From positions 5,208,001 through 5,272,000 of the forward strand of contig OY760657.1 in assembly GCA_963663905.2 (NCBI GenBank): a stretch of DNA of 64,000 nucleotides, written 5' to 3'. This DNA is from Saccharicrinis sp963663905. Lineage in GTDB: Bacteria > Bacteroidota > Bacteroidia > Bacteroidales > Marinilabiliaceae. Shown here piece by piece: positions 54,307 through 63,738 of the stretch. The number at the start of each line of letters is the position of its first letter. The first letter of the stretch is position 1. The notes beneath the pieces are model-generated. The model was not told where the DNA came from, searched no databases, and worked only from the letters and a program-made list of their open reading frames with translations. Both the position numbers and the translations under genes were made by a program.

Positions 54307-54993
54307 TTAGAATCTGTTTACATCACCAGCTCCACTTTCATTAATTACTTTGTTTTTAGGAGAGCCTGTGTAATGAATGTCGCCTGCTCCGCTTGCGTTG
54401 GCTTTTAATTCCTCCGAAACATTAACATAAACATCTGATCCTCCGGATGCATTAACATTTGCGTATTTAGCTTTTAGCTTTTTAGCATCAATGTCCGAAC
54501 CTCCGGAGCTATTCGCATTTAATGTATCAGTACTTCCAATAATAGAAATATCTGCGCCGCCACTACAAGTTAGCTTTATGCTTTGTGTTTCTGATGTAAG
54601 GTAAATATCAGCACCACCTGATGAATTTACAAATAAATTGTCAGCATGAATGTTTCCTGTACTTCTGATATCAGAACCTCCCGAAGCTGATATTTTTTTA
54701 TAAACAGGAGCTGAAACATATACTTTTTTGGTGTCCTTAGAACTCCATTTGAACTTACCTTCAACATAAATATGAAGTGTTCCATCTTTTACTTCTGTAA
54801 TAATCCGATGCATGGAATTTTTACTGGCTTCAACTTCAACTTTAATTTCATCTGATTGAGATAGGTAAACATCTATACCAGAACTGGCCGATATTGACGT
54901 AAATGGTTTTGTTTCTCTAACTTCCTTTATTTGCGAAAAGATAGATGTTGCTGTTACAACAGCAATAATTAGGGTTAATAATCTTCGTTTCAT
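54307..54993 (-). CDS. secreted DUF2807 (GIN-domain) protein
   Basis: The ATG at 54993 gives 228 residues with a signal peptide MKRRLLTLIIAVVTATSIFS; the longer frame adds a second leader and is unlikely. The mature part is a right-handed helix of repeated SGGSDI/SGGADI/ASGAGDI units (e.g. ISASGGSDIRSTGNIH and ANSSGGSDIDAKKL) starting with ISASSGIDVYLSQSDEIKV. DUF2807 head-GIN proteins are exported, adhesin-like or auto-aggregation proteins of Bacteroidota; the ligand is unknown. Confidence 0.87.
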   Translation of the reverse strand: MKRRLLTLIIAVVTATSIFSQIKEVRETKPFTSISASSGIDVYLSQSDEIKVEVEASKNSMHRIITEVKDGTLHIYVEGKFKWSSKDTKKVYVSAPVYKKISASGGSDIRSTGNIHADNLFVNSSGGADIYLTSETQSIKLTCSGGADISIIGSTDTLNANSSGGSDIDAKKLKAKYANVNASGGSDVYVNVSEELKANASGAGDIHYTGSPKNKVINESGAGDVNRF

Positions 54994-55174
54994 GGATCTT
55001 GTATTTATTAATTTTCTCATAATTTCTTGTCACAAAGATGTGACGCCTGAACATGTCAAGAAGTTACAATTAAAGTCGATTATATACAAAACTTTAATTA
55101 CAGACGCTTTTTTATGCTCTTTAATTGAAGATTTGAAGAAGTTCAAAGGGAAAGAATAGATGAGATAATAAAAA

Positions 55175-55208
55175 AGGTGCAGACTATGGCATTCTATAGT
55201 CTGCACCT
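55175..55208 (-). terminator. terminator of korAB
   Basis: AGGTGCAGACTAT (55175-55187) and ATAGTCTGCACCT (55196-55208) form a perfect 13-bp stem with an 8-base loop, followed on the minus strand by a T-run. It lies about 40 bases after the korB stop codon. Confidence 0.93.
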
Positions 55209-55244
55209 AAAACAAATGGTATGTATTTAAGAAAAATTATTTGC

Positions 55245-56264
55245 TTATTTTACTTCCCAGGTTTCACCTGAGTTTACTAGATCTTCAAATGTTGAGATAT
55301 TAGTACCTTTTTGAACTTCCTTTAATTGATTGGACACTTCCTGCTCGTAAGTTTTTCTTTCAACAGATCTGATAATACCTAAAGCAACAGGTAATTCAGG
55401 GTATTCCATTCCAATTAGTTTCATATGAACATTGGGGTATTCTGCGTGTGCATCATGAACTAAAATATCATCTATTGTATAACCATCTTCTCCAATAGTT
55501 ACAGCTTTCAGTTTCATGTCGTCACCTAAAATAAGCCCCTTGTCATTATTGGTTCCAAAAATCATTTTCTCACCATGACGAAGAATGATAGTTCGGTCTG
55601 CTTTATACTTTTTATCAGTAATAGCTTCGTGTGTATTGTCATTATAAATCACACAATTTTGCAATACCTCAATGATTGAAGTTCCATTGTGTTTTGCCGC
55701 TTCAGTCATTATTTCAACCGATAACTTTAATTCCTTATCAATAGTTCGAGCAAAGAATTGTCCTCCTGCACCCAATGCCAATTGCCCAGGACGAAAGGGA
55801 TCTTCTACCGTACCATATGGAGATGATTTAGAAATAAAGCCTCTTTTAGATGTTGGTGAATACTGACCTTTTGTTAAACCATAAATCTGGTTATTAAAAA
55901 GGATCACATTCATATCAATATTTCTTCGTATCAAATGAATAAAGTGGTTACCACCAATGGCTAAAGCATCACCATCGCCTGTTATTTGCCACACATGAAG
56001 ATTTGGATTAGCAACCTTAACACCTGATGCAATGGCTGCTCCACGTCCATGAATGGTATGGAAGCCATAAGTATTCATGTAATAAGGAAACCTTGAAGAA
56101 CAACCAATACCTGAAATTACGGCGATGTTATGTGGTTCTACTTTTAATTCGGCCATGGCCTTTTGCACCGAATTTAATATTGCATGGTCTCCACAACCGG
56201 GACACCATCTTACATTTAATTTACTTTTATAATCAGTATATGTGTATTCGCAATTTTCACTCAT
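55245..56264 (-). CDS. korB: 2-oxoacid:ferredoxin oxidoreductase, beta subunit
   Basis: A 339-residue TPP-binding subunit: RWCPGCGDH (19-27) near the start, QITGDGDALAIGGNH (93-107) holds the GDGxxxxxGxN thiamine-diphosphate motif, and VILFNNQIYGLTKGQYSP (120-137) supplies the NNxxYG part. It decarboxylates 2-oxoglutarate (or a similar 2-oxoacid) in complex with KorA and passes electrons to ferredoxin, an oxygen-sensitive reaction typical of anaerobes. It starts 3 bases after the korA stop codon, so the two are one transcriptional unit. Confidence 0.95.
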   Translation of the reverse strand: MSENCEYTYTDYKSKLNVRWCPGCGDHAILNSVQKAMAELKVEPHNIAVISGIGCSSRFPYYMNTYGFHTIHGRGAAIASGVKVANPNLHVWQITGDGDALAIGGNHFIHLIRRNIDMNVILFNNQIYGLTKGQYSPTSKRGFISKSSPYGTVEDPFRPGQLALGAGGQFFARTIDKELKLSVEIMTEAAKHNGTSIIEVLQNCVIYNDNTHEAITDKKYKADRTIILRHGEKMIFGTNNDKGLILGDDMKLKAVTIGEDGYTIDDILVHDAHAEYPNVHMKLIGMEYPELPVALGIIRSVERKTYEQEVSNQLKEVQKGTNISTFEDLVNSGETWEVK

Positions 56265-56267
56265 AGC

Positions 56268-58115
56268 TTACTCCTCCAATAATTTTTTAAACTGTTCTTT
56301 TAATTCAACTACTGTAAAAGGTAATCCCTGTACTTTGTTAAATTGTAGATAAGGAATTTCAGGAAAGTTCATACGCAGATAATTGGCAAACTGTCCCATG
56401 TTTAATTCACACACTATAATCTTTTTATATCTCTTAAGAATTTCGTGAGTGTTTTTTGGAAGAGGATTGATATAGTTAAAATGCGCCAGAGCAACATTAA
56501 CTCCCTCGTTTTTTAATTCATCAACAGCAGTAAATAAATGACCAAAAGTACCACCCCAGCCAATAACTAATAAGTCACTGTCTTCACAGCCTAATATATC
56601 TTGTTCCGGAATATAGTCTTCTATATTTTTAATCTTTTGAGCCCTGGTATTTACCATTTTCTGGTGGTTTAAACCATCATAAGACACTCCTCCTGTAAGT
56701 TCGTCTTTTTCTAATCCACCAATTTGGTGCATTAGTTTTGGAGTTCCTGGTTTTGCCCAGCATCTTACTAATGTTTCTGTTCTTCGTTTGTATGGCAGCC
56801 ATTCGTCATGGTTTGAAGTAACTCTTTTAGGTACAATTTCAGGATAATCTTTTAAATCAGGAATCTTCCAAGGTTGAGTACCATTGGCTAAAAATCCGTC
56901 TGTTAAAAGAATTACCGGAGTCATGTGTTCTACTGCAATTTTAGCTGCATAAAAAGCATATTCAAAACAGTTGATAGGTGATGAGGCTGCCATTACCACG
57001 CAAGGACTTTCTCCATTTCGTCCGTAAAGGGCCTGCATTAAGTCACTTTGTTCTGTTTTAGTTGGTAAACCTGTTGAAGGACCACCACGTTGTACATTTA
57101 CAATAACCAACGGAAGCTCAGCAATAATTGCTAAACCAATAGCTTCTCCCTTTAAAGCCAGGCCTGGACCCGAAGTAGATGTTACTGCTAAGTCACCTGC
57201 AAAGCTGGCACCTATGGCTGTACAAATACCTGCAATCTCATCTTCAGCCTGAAACACTTTAACACCTAAATCTTTTCTTGCCGAAAGCTCTTGTAAAATT
57301 TCAGTTGCAGGAGTAATAGGGTAGGAACCTAAGAATAATTCCAGTCCCGCCTTTTGTGCAGCAGCTATTAATCCCCATGCAACTGCAGTATTTCCATTTA
57401 AGTTACGGTATTTACCTTTTTGTATAGATGCCGGATTAATATGGTAAGATGGAGTTACAGCCTGAATAATTACCCCGTAGTTATAACCTTCTTTTAAAAC
57501 CTTTAAATTGGCTTCAACAACTAATGGTTTCTTTTTAAACTTCTTTTGTATGTATTCTTCAGTATGCTTTAAGGGGCGGTCAAATAACCAATATACCAAA
57601 CCCAAAGCATACATATTTTTGCTTCGTAAAATACTTTTATTATCCAGCCCCATATCTTTTAAACTCTCCTTTGTTAGGGTTGTAATTGGAGCTTTGATAA
57701 TATTAAAATCACCAAGTCTATCTTCAACAATTGGATCGTCAGTTTCGTATCCTGCCTTTACAAGGTTTCTCTCGTCAAAACTATCAACATCCATAATTAT
57801 TGTTCCCCCTGCTTTAACCCATTTCGCATTGGCTTTTAATGCTGCAGGATTCATGGCAACTAATACATCTGCATAATCACCCGGAGTATAAACTTCTGTA
57901 TGACCAATGTGTACTTGAAATCCTGATACACCTCCAATAGTTCCCTGTGGTGCTCTGATTTCTGCTGGATAGTCAGGAAAGGTTGAGATATCATTTCCAA
58001 AAATAGCTGAGGTTTTTGAAAATAATGTACCTGTTAGCTGCATTCCATCACCGGAGTCTCCTGAAAATCGAACGACAACTTCATCTCGTTCAATTACTTT
58101 TGAACTTCTGCCCAT
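56268..58115 (-). CDS. korA: 2-oxoacid:ferredoxin oxidoreductase, fused gamma-alpha subunit
   Basis: A 615-residue subunit with two domains: gamma (about 1-190), starting FSGDSGDGMQLTGTLFSK, and alpha (about 215-615), containing the pyrimidine-binding block VFQAEDEIAGICTAIGASFA and TSTSGPGLALKGEAIGL. Together with KorB it forms the oxidative decarboxylase that yields succinyl-CoA (or a related acyl-CoA), CO2 and reduced ferredoxin. The order gamma-alpha then beta and the sizes fit KorAB of Bacteroidota, although other 2-oxoacids cannot be excluded. It is the first gene of the pair. Confidence 0.93.
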   Translation of the reverse strand: MGRSSKVIERDEVVVRFSGDSGDGMQLTGTLFSKTSAIFGNDISTFPDYPAEIRAPQGTIGGVSGFQVHIGHTEVYTPGDYADVLVAMNPAALKANAKWVKAGGTIIMDVDSFDERNLVKAGYETDDPIVEDRLGDFNIIKAPITTLTKESLKDMGLDNKSILRSKNMYALGLVYWLFDRPLKHTEEYIQKKFKKKPLVVEANLKVLKEGYNYGVIIQAVTPSYHINPASIQKGKYRNLNGNTAVAWGLIAAAQKAGLELFLGSYPITPATEILQELSARKDLGVKVFQAEDEIAGICTAIGASFAGDLAVTSTSGPGLALKGEAIGLAIIAELPLVIVNVQRGGPSTGLPTKTEQSDLMQALYGRNGESPCVVMAASSPINCFEYAFYAAKIAVEHMTPVILLTDGFLANGTQPWKIPDLKDYPEIVPKRVTSNHDEWLPYKRRTETLVRCWAKPGTPKLMHQIGGLEKDELTGGVSYDGLNHQKMVNTRAQKIKNIEDYIPEQDILGCEDSDLLVIGWGGTFGHLFTAVDELKNEGVNVALAHFNYINPLPKNTHEILKRYKKIIVCELNMGQFANYLRMNFPEIPYLQFNKVQGLPFTVVELKEQFKKLLEE

Positions 58116-58558
58116 AATAATTTTAAATATTTAAATATCTGGATTTTTCAATTACTTGAATATACTAATAAAAAGACAAGATTAATTACTCCTAAATGAA
58201 AAAGTAATAGATCTTGTTATGTATTTCAATAGTGTATCGTTAAAGTAATCTTTTCATTAATTTAAGAGTAAAGGTAAAAAGTAGCCTTATTCAAATACTT
58301 GATGAATGTCAGGTTTTGCCTTGAATATCAGAATATTAGTGTGGGTAGTATATTTTACAAATACCAATCCAAAAAGCGTTATGTAAAGATTATTAATATG
58401 ATAAGATTGCTTCAACTCCTTATTAAAAATTCGTACAAATAATCATATGATTATAAAATATGAACATTATACCTTAAACAATGCTTTATAGCTATATAAT
58501 AATCAGCAGTAAATAGGGGTAAAAAGCTTATTTTTGCATAAAAATAAATTTAATTAAT
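58116..58558. other. divergent promoter region of korA and the carbonic anhydrase gene
   Basis: About 440 AT-rich bases with no gene. The TATTTTTG box for the carbonic anhydrase lies at its right end. On the korA side TACTTTTT is present but not a perfect -7 match. Confidence 0.4.
58529..58536 (+). promoter_or_regulatory. -7 box of the carbonic anhydrase gene
   Basis: TATTTTTG matches TAnnTTTG and lies 23 bases before the start codon. No clear -33 TTG is seen. Confidence 0.45.
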
Positions 58559-59071
58559 ATGGCTTTAATCAAAGAAGTAAGGGGGTTTACTCCAAAAATA
58601 GGAGAGAATGTTTTTTTAGCTGAAAATGCTACTGTTGTTGGAGATGTTGAAATAGGAAATGATTGTAGTATTTGGTTTAATGCAGTTTTAAGGGGTGATG
58701 TAAATACAATAAAAATCGGAAATAAGGTAAATATTCAGGATGGGTCAGTATTACATACGCTTTACCAAAAGTCAACTATCGAAATTGGAGACAATGTATC
58801 CATAGGTCACAATGTTACTATACATGGTGCTAAGATTGAAAATGATGTTCTTGTAGGTATGGGTGCAACCATTCTGGATCATGCAGTTATCGGAAGCAAT
58901 TCAATTATTGCAGCGAACTCATTAGTGTTAAGCAATACTATCGTTGAACCAAATAGTGTTTATGCTGGTGTTCCTGCTAAAAAAGTTAAAGATATTGAAC
59001 CAGAGCAAACCAAAGAAATGATTGAAAAGATCGCAAACAATTACTTAATGTATTCAAGCTGGTACAAGTAG
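58559..59071 (+). CDS. gamma-class carbonic anhydrase family protein
   Basis: A 170-residue left-handed beta-helix protein: hexapeptide repeats from about 20 to 140 (VVGDVEIGNDCSIWFNAVLR) and zinc-ligand histidines in SVLHTL (His66), IGHN (His84) and IHGA (His89), whose last two are five residues apart as in Cam-type enzymes. The fold makes trimers and, with zinc, hydrates CO2; PaaY- or YrdA-type relatives may act on thioesters instead. Single-gene unit with a good terminator. Confidence 0.9.
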   Translation: MALIKEVRGFTPKIGENVFLAENATVVGDVEIGNDCSIWFNAVLRGDVNTIKIGNKVNIQDGSVLHTLYQKSTIEIGDNVSIGHNVTIHGAKIENDVLVGMGATILDHAVIGSNSIIAANSLVLSNTIVEPNSVYAGVPAKKVKDIEPEQTKEMIEKIANNYLMYSSWYK

Positions 59072-59090
59072 TATTTCTAAGAATAAAATA

Positions 59091-59121
59091 AAAAAGCCCG
59101 GTAAACATTACCGGGCTTTTT
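59091..59121. terminator. bidirectional terminator after the carbonic anhydrase and ctpA genes
   Basis: AAAAAGCCCGGTA (59091-59103) and TACCGGGCTTTTT (59109-59121) form a perfect 13-bp stem with a 5-base loop, between convergent genes. Confidence 0.95.
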
Positions 59122-59141
59122 CGTTATTAATATATGATGTA

Positions 59142-60857
59142 TTATTTCATACTTCGTTTATCACCTGCGTGACTTAAAATACTTCCGCTTAATAAACCGT
59201 TATATTGGTTTGAATCGTTAAGTACTTCAATTGCTTTTGCTAATTCTTTATCATCTTTAAGACTGAATTTAATAGCTCCCTTTTGATAATAATACCTTTT
59301 AATAATCTCAGATCCCAATAACTCAGAAATCTCTTTTCTAAATATATTCAGATCCTTTTTAACGTCAAGTTTCAGCATTTCTTCCAATTCCTCAAATTCA
59401 GATTTAGATTTCTCATAATATTCTTCTTTTTGAGCAATGTCTTTTAGCTTTTTAAATGCGTCCTGAGTAGCTGATTCGTATTTAAAATCATCTAAAGCCA
59501 ATACAAATTCAGTAAACTCATTAAAAATTTCATCTGTGATTGTAAATTTCTCAGGAGCTGAAATTTCAGGGTGTTTAATGCAGAACTCAGTAGCAAAATT
59601 GAATAATGTATTTTGTGCTACTAAGGCAAAAGATATGTTTCCAAACTTGTCAACATCAATTTTAATATCAGGAGAAACACCACCACCGTCAAATACAGAA
59701 CGACCGCCAAAGGTTTTAAATTCTTTAATTAACGAATCAGGAACTAATCCAACACTTCCATCTTCATTTCTGTGTGAATAATCAACTGCCTGAATACATC
59801 TTCCACTTGGAATGTAATATTTAGCTGTTGTAACCTTTAGTTTACTACTGTATGATAGGTTTCGTGTAGTTTGTACCAAACCTTTACCAAATGAACGCTG
59901 ACCGATTAATACACCTCTGTCTAAATCCTGTATGCTACCTGCAACAATCTCAGAAGCAGAGGCAGATCCCCTGCTGATTAAAACAGCCAAAGGAATTATG
60001 GTGTCAACAGGTTCAGAAGTAGCCCGATAAACTTTATCCCATTGTTTTACTTTTCCAATAGTTGAAACAACATCAACACCTTTTTTTACAAACAGGTTAA
60101 CAATTTTTACGGCATCATCCAATAATCCACCAGGATTTCCTCTTAAGTCAAGAATAATGCTTGTAGCACCTTGATTTTCTTTAAGATCAACCAATGCTTT
60201 TTCAACCTCTTTAGAACAGTTTTGTGTAAAGCTGTTAAGGATGATGATTCCTGTTGTTTTATTTACCATTCCATAATAAGGAACAGGATTGATAGCAATT
60301 TTTTCTCTTACCAGTTCTATATTTAAAGGCTTTGAAGTCCCAGGACGTTCAATCTTTAATTTTAAAGGAGTATTAGGTGATCCTTTCAGTAGTTCACTTA
60401 CATCTGAACTTGACTTTCCAACAACGTCAACTCCGTTTACCTCAAGTAATCTGTCGCCAGCTTTTAAACCAGCTTTTTGAGCAGGAAATCCTTCGTATGG
60501 TTCGGCAATTACAATGTAATTTCCATTTTTAGAAATTAAAGAACCCATACCTCCATACTCACCTGTTGTCATAAATTTAAAATCCTCCATATCATCCTCA
60601 GGAATGTATGTTGTATAAGGATCTAAAGATTCCAACATATTATCGATACCTGTTTTTATTAACTTTTCAGGGTTGGTTTCATCTACATAATAAGTGTTGA
60701 GTTCTCTGAAAAGTGTATAAAAGATATCAAGGTTTTTAACGATCGAAAAATTTCTTTCTTCATCGTTAACAAAACCAACCAGACCAACCGAAATTACTAA
60801 TACAACCAGTCCGCTGCTGATCCATTTAATACGGCTGTTTTTTTTAAATATCTTCAT
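59142..60857 (-). CDS. S41-family C-terminal processing peptidase (CtpA type)
   Basis: The ATG at 60857 gives 571 residues; the longer frame would start at GTG and overlap cysH. There is an amino-terminal membrane anchor (about 13-32), a PDZ domain (about 85-175, EYGGMGSLISKNGNYIVIAE and AGLKAGDRLLEVNG), and the S41 catalytic core with ISRGSASASEIVAG (nucleophile Ser) and RSFGKGLVQT (general base Lys). It cleaves the carboxy-terminal ends of periplasmic proteins in envelope quality control. It starts 4 bases after cysH, perhaps co-transcribed with it. Confidence 0.93.
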   Translation of the reverse strand: MKIFKKNSRIKWISSGLVVLVISVGLVGFVNDEERNFSIVKNLDIFYTLFRELNTYYVDETNPEKLIKTGIDNMLESLDPYTTYIPEDDMEDFKFMTTGEYGGMGSLISKNGNYIVIAEPYEGFPAQKAGLKAGDRLLEVNGVDVVGKSSSDVSELLKGSPNTPLKLKIERPGTSKPLNIELVREKIAINPVPYYGMVNKTTGIIILNSFTQNCSKEVEKALVDLKENQGATSIILDLRGNPGGLLDDAVKIVNLFVKKGVDVVSTIGKVKQWDKVYRATSEPVDTIIPLAVLISRGSASASEIVAGSIQDLDRGVLIGQRSFGKGLVQTTRNLSYSSKLKVTTAKYYIPSGRCIQAVDYSHRNEDGSVGLVPDSLIKEFKTFGGRSVFDGGGVSPDIKIDVDKFGNISFALVAQNTLFNFATEFCIKHPEISAPEKFTITDEIFNEFTEFVLALDDFKYESATQDAFKKLKDIAQKEEYYEKSKSEFEELEEMLKLDVKKDLNIFRKEISELLGSEIIKRYYYQKGAIKFSLKDDKELAKAIEVLNDSNQYNGLLSGSILSHAGDKRSMK

Positions 60858-60861
60858 TATC

Positions 60862-61566
60862 TTATTTTTTATGTAATCCACATTCTTTAGTATCAGGATT
60901 TTCCCAGAACCATCTTCCTGCTCTTATATCCTCACCTGGTAAAATAGCTCTTGTACATGGCTGGCAACCAATACTAGGATAACCTTTGTCGTGAAGTGGA
61001 TTATAAGGAATTCCTTTTTCTTTAATATAATCCCACACCTCTTTTTCAGTCCATTTGGCTAAAGGATTAATCTTAACAATATTGTTGTTTTCATCCCATT
61101 CAACAACTTTAATATCTGTTCTTGTTACAGATTGTTCAGCTCTTAATCCGCAGATCCATGCATCTAATCCCGAAAATGCTCTTTTTAATGGCTCAAGCTT
61201 TCTGTTGTAACAACATTCTTTTCTGTTTTCAATGCTATCATAAAATAAATTAATTCCTTTAGCTTCAACCATATTTTGTACAGCCTCTGATTTTGGGAAG
61301 TACACTTCAAGCTTTGTTTTATACTTTTTGCAAGTACGATCGATTAAATCATATGTTTCAGGGAATAATCGGCCGGTGTCAAGCGTGAAAATTCTGGCAT
61401 CTTTGCTAATAGATAAAACCATTTGAGTTAGCACTTGATCTTCTGCACCAAGACTCGATGCTAGTGCAATTTTATCCTGATACTTATCGAGGAAAAAAGT
61501 CAATAATTCAATTGGTTCAGCATTAGAAAACCTCTCATTCAGTTCTAAAATCTCTTCTTTTGTCAT
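60862..61566 (-). CDS. cysH: APS-type phosphoadenylyl/adenylyl-sulfate reductase
   Basis: A 234-residue protein: ALASSLGAEDQVLTQM (35-50, PP-loop), ECCYNRKLEPL (117-127) with Cys118 and Cys119, GCQPCTRAI (200-208) with Cys201 and Cys204, and a carboxy-terminal ECGLH motif with redox Cys229. The four extra cysteines bind a [4Fe-4S] cluster and mark an adenylyl-sulfate (APS) reductase rather than a PAPS reductase. It supplies sulfite for cysteine synthesis. No cysDN lies beside it; ctpA follows 4 bases downstream. Confidence 0.92.
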   Translation of the reverse strand: MTKEEILELNERFSNAEPIELLTFFLDKYQDKIALASSLGAEDQVLTQMVLSISKDARIFTLDTGRLFPETYDLIDRTCKKYKTKLEVYFPKSEAVQNMVEAKGINLFYDSIENRKECCYNRKLEPLKRAFSGLDAWICGLRAEQSVTRTDIKVVEWDENNNIVKINPLAKWTEKEVWDYIKEKGIPYNPLHDKGYPSIGCQPCTRAILPGEDIRAGRWFWENPDTKECGLHKK

Positions 61567-61581
61567 TACAGTATAATGCTT

Positions 61582-61620
61582 AAAAAGCGGCTGAACTTGT
61601 ATAAAAACAAATAAAGCCGC
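61582..61620 (-). terminator. terminator between the phosphofructokinase and cysH genes
   Basis: GCGGCT (61587-61592) pairs with AGCCGC (61615-61620), followed on the minus strand by TTTTTA. It ends phosphofructokinase transcripts just before the cysH start. Confidence 0.7.
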
Positions 61621-61644
61621 ATTTAGTTTTTTATATTTTATATG

Positions 61645-62673
61645 TTATTGTCCAAAAGAAACTCCCATGTTAATTGCCTTTTCAACAAGGTGGTTTCCCG
61701 GCTCAATTAATTTTGTTTTTCCGCCAACTTCCTCAAGAGGTACTGAAGTAATTTCACCTCCTTTAATAGACACCATAGTACCAAAGTTTCTTTCGTGTAT
61801 CAGACTTGCAGCATAGGCTCCATAACGAGTTGCTAAAATTCGGTCAGCAGGTGAAGGGCTTCCTCCACGTTGTATGTAACCTAAAATAGTTTCTCTGGTT
61901 TCCAGACCTGTTCGTTCCATTATCTCTTTACTGATAAATCTGGCTGCACTTTTTTTACCTGGTGTTTCAATACCTTCTCCAACAACCACAATAGAATATG
62001 GTTTCCCTTTCTCTGCTCTATTAATGATAGTTTGTGCTATACTATCTAAATCATATTGCATTTCTGGTAATAAGATAACATCACCACCAGCAGCTAAACC
62101 TGAATGTAATGCAATCCAACCGGCATTATGTCCCATTACTTCTATAACCATAACTCTTTTGTGAGAGTTGGCTGTTGTATGCAAGCGGTCAATAGCTTCA
62201 GTTGCAATGTTAACTGCAGAATCAAAGCCAAATGTTATATCCGTACCCCAAACATCATTATCTATAGTTTTAGGAATGCCAACAACATTTAGTCCCTCTT
62301 TAGCTAAAAGACTAGCTGTTTTTTGTGTTCCGTTTCCTCCAATACAAACGAGTGCATCTAAACCTAACAATTCGTAATTTTCTTTAATTACTTGCGGTTT
62401 ATCCTCTACAGTATCACCTTCCTGAGGTTTAAAAGGTTTCATTCTGGATGTACCCAGAATTGTTCCTCCTAAAGTTAATATACCAGATAATTTATCTTCT
62501 GTAAGAGGTTCGTATTCTCGGTCAATTAATCCACTAAATCCATTGGAGATTCCAATAACTTCCATTCCATATTGAACAATAGCAGTTTTTCCCACGCCTC
62601 TAATTGCGGCATTTATGCCCGGACAATCACCTCCGGCGGATAGAATTCCTATTTTCATTTTTTTATCTGTCAT
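61645..62673 (-). CDS. pfkA: 6-phosphofructokinase (mixed substrate type)
   Basis: A 342-residue phosphofructokinase: IGILSAGGDCPGINAAIRGV (8-27), CIGGNGTQ (110-117) in the place of the usual GGDGS, and PKTIDND (134-140) where ATP-only enzymes have PGTIDND. Gly at the 104-equivalent with Lys at the 124-equivalent is the mixed pattern of the TP0108/PFK_mixed group, which may use ATP or pyrophosphate; Asn instead of Asp at the magnesium position is notable. It converts fructose 6-phosphate to the 1,6-bisphosphate. Confidence 0.9.
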   Translation of the reverse strand: MTDKKMKIGILSAGGDCPGINAAIRGVGKTAIVQYGMEVIGISNGFSGLIDREYEPLTEDKLSGILTLGGTILGTSRMKPFKPQEGDTVEDKPQVIKENYELLGLDALVCIGGNGTQKTASLLAKEGLNVVGIPKTIDNDVWGTDITFGFDSAVNIATEAIDRLHTTANSHKRVMVIEVMGHNAGWIALHSGLAAGGDVILLPEMQYDLDSIAQTIINRAEKGKPYSIVVVGEGIETPGKKSAARFISKEIMERTGLETRETILGYIQRGGSPSPADRILATRYGAYAASLIHERNFGTMVSIKGGEITSVPLEEVGGKTKLIEPGNHLVEKAINMGVSFGQ

Positions 62674-62737
62674 GATTATTGTGATTTAATTGAATGCGTA
62701 AATTTAATCGAAAAATATTTTTAATGAAATAAATAGC

Positions 62738-63580
62738 CTACTGATGAAAGAATAACATTGGAATATCTATGTTAAAAAGTATTGTTTTTGTTAAACTGGG
62801 GTGTAATAGCTTTGATATAACACTTCTTTTTTTTCTGGTAAAAGCCAATAAGTCAATGTCTGTTTGCTTAATATAATTACTGGCTGCATCTAAAATATCA
62901 TCTCCGTAAATATACTCTGCTTTAATAGTTTGATTTCTATATGTTGTCTGACAATACTCTAAATACTCATTAACTAATTCAACATCTGCTTTTTCTTTTC
63001 CTTCTGAATTATATTGAACACTATGTATAATAGTATCAAATGACATTGTGAGTCGAACCAATTTATGTAATGAAGTATATTCCCCTTTACAAAAATCAGT
63101 TAAAAATAGTATGTTATTTAATTTATTTAGATTTAAATCGTAATCTTTTGGAACCGCTAATACCGGAAAATTGACATTACGTATTATATCTAATGTCACA
63201 CTGCCCAATAATTCTTTAATGGTTTCTCCCTTACTCTTTGTTCCCATAACAATTAGGTCTGGGCTATATTCTGTACAAAAACTAGGAATAACATCTTCAG
63301 GATATCCTTCAATTACTTTTGTCTTGATCTGTATATTTTCGTTATTAAAGTCTTTTATTGTTTGTTCTCTGATTTTATCCAGCTCATTTTGGATTTCTTC
63401 TCTTGTAGATAGTCTCTTATAGGTTTGATCGTTGTCATTAGACTCTTCTTCAGTATAAGGCGTAATAGCGTGTAGTAACATTATTTCACCTTGAAATTTC
63501 TCCGCAAGTAAAGAGCTGTAATTTATTGCATTTAAGGTATAAGGTTCAAAGTTTATTGGAATTAAAAAACGAATATACAT
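62738..63580 (-). CDS. universal stress protein with two UspA domains
   Basis: A 280-residue protein containing two UspA-like domains in tandem: the first (about 1-145) with LIPINFEPYTLNAINYSSLL, VMGTKSKGE and VTLDIIRNVNFPVLAVPKD; the second (about 150-280) with ILFLTDFCKGEYTSLHKL and a shorter nucleotide loop (LAFTRKKRS, LTKTILFNIDIPMLFFH). The first domain keeps an ATP-binding GxxGxxG-like loop in part (GTKSKGETIKELLGS). Function is general stress tolerance. It is divergent from the photolyase gene, the start of which lies 159 bases away. Confidence 0.9.
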   Translation of the reverse strand: MYIRFLIPINFEPYTLNAINYSSLLAEKFQGEIMLLHAITPYTEEESNDNDQTYKRLSTREEIQNELDKIREQTIKDFNNENIQIKTKVIEGYPEDVIPSFCTEYSPDLIVMGTKSKGETIKELLGSVTLDIIRNVNFPVLAVPKDYDLNLNKLNNILFLTDFCKGEYTSLHKLVRLTMSFDTIIHSVQYNSEGKEKADVELVNEYLEYCQTTYRNQTIKAEYIYGDDILDAASNYIKQTDIDLLAFTRKKRSVISKLLHPSLTKTILFNIDIPMLFFHQ

Positions 63581-63738
63581 ATCGCATTTCCTTTAGATAT
63601 TTATAATATTAACAAACCTTTGAGAGTTTCAATTTTGCTTGAACCAAACTTAAAACCTGAAGTTGTACTGTTTAAATTTAAGTAAAATATAAGCTATAAT
63701 AAACTAATTGTTACATTTAGTTTGCTAATAATTGGATT

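Noticed and set aside
58529..58560. A full -33/-7 promoter for the carbonic anhydrase gene
   Set aside because: The -7 box is good but I cannot find a TTG at the expected spacing, so only the -7 box is listed.
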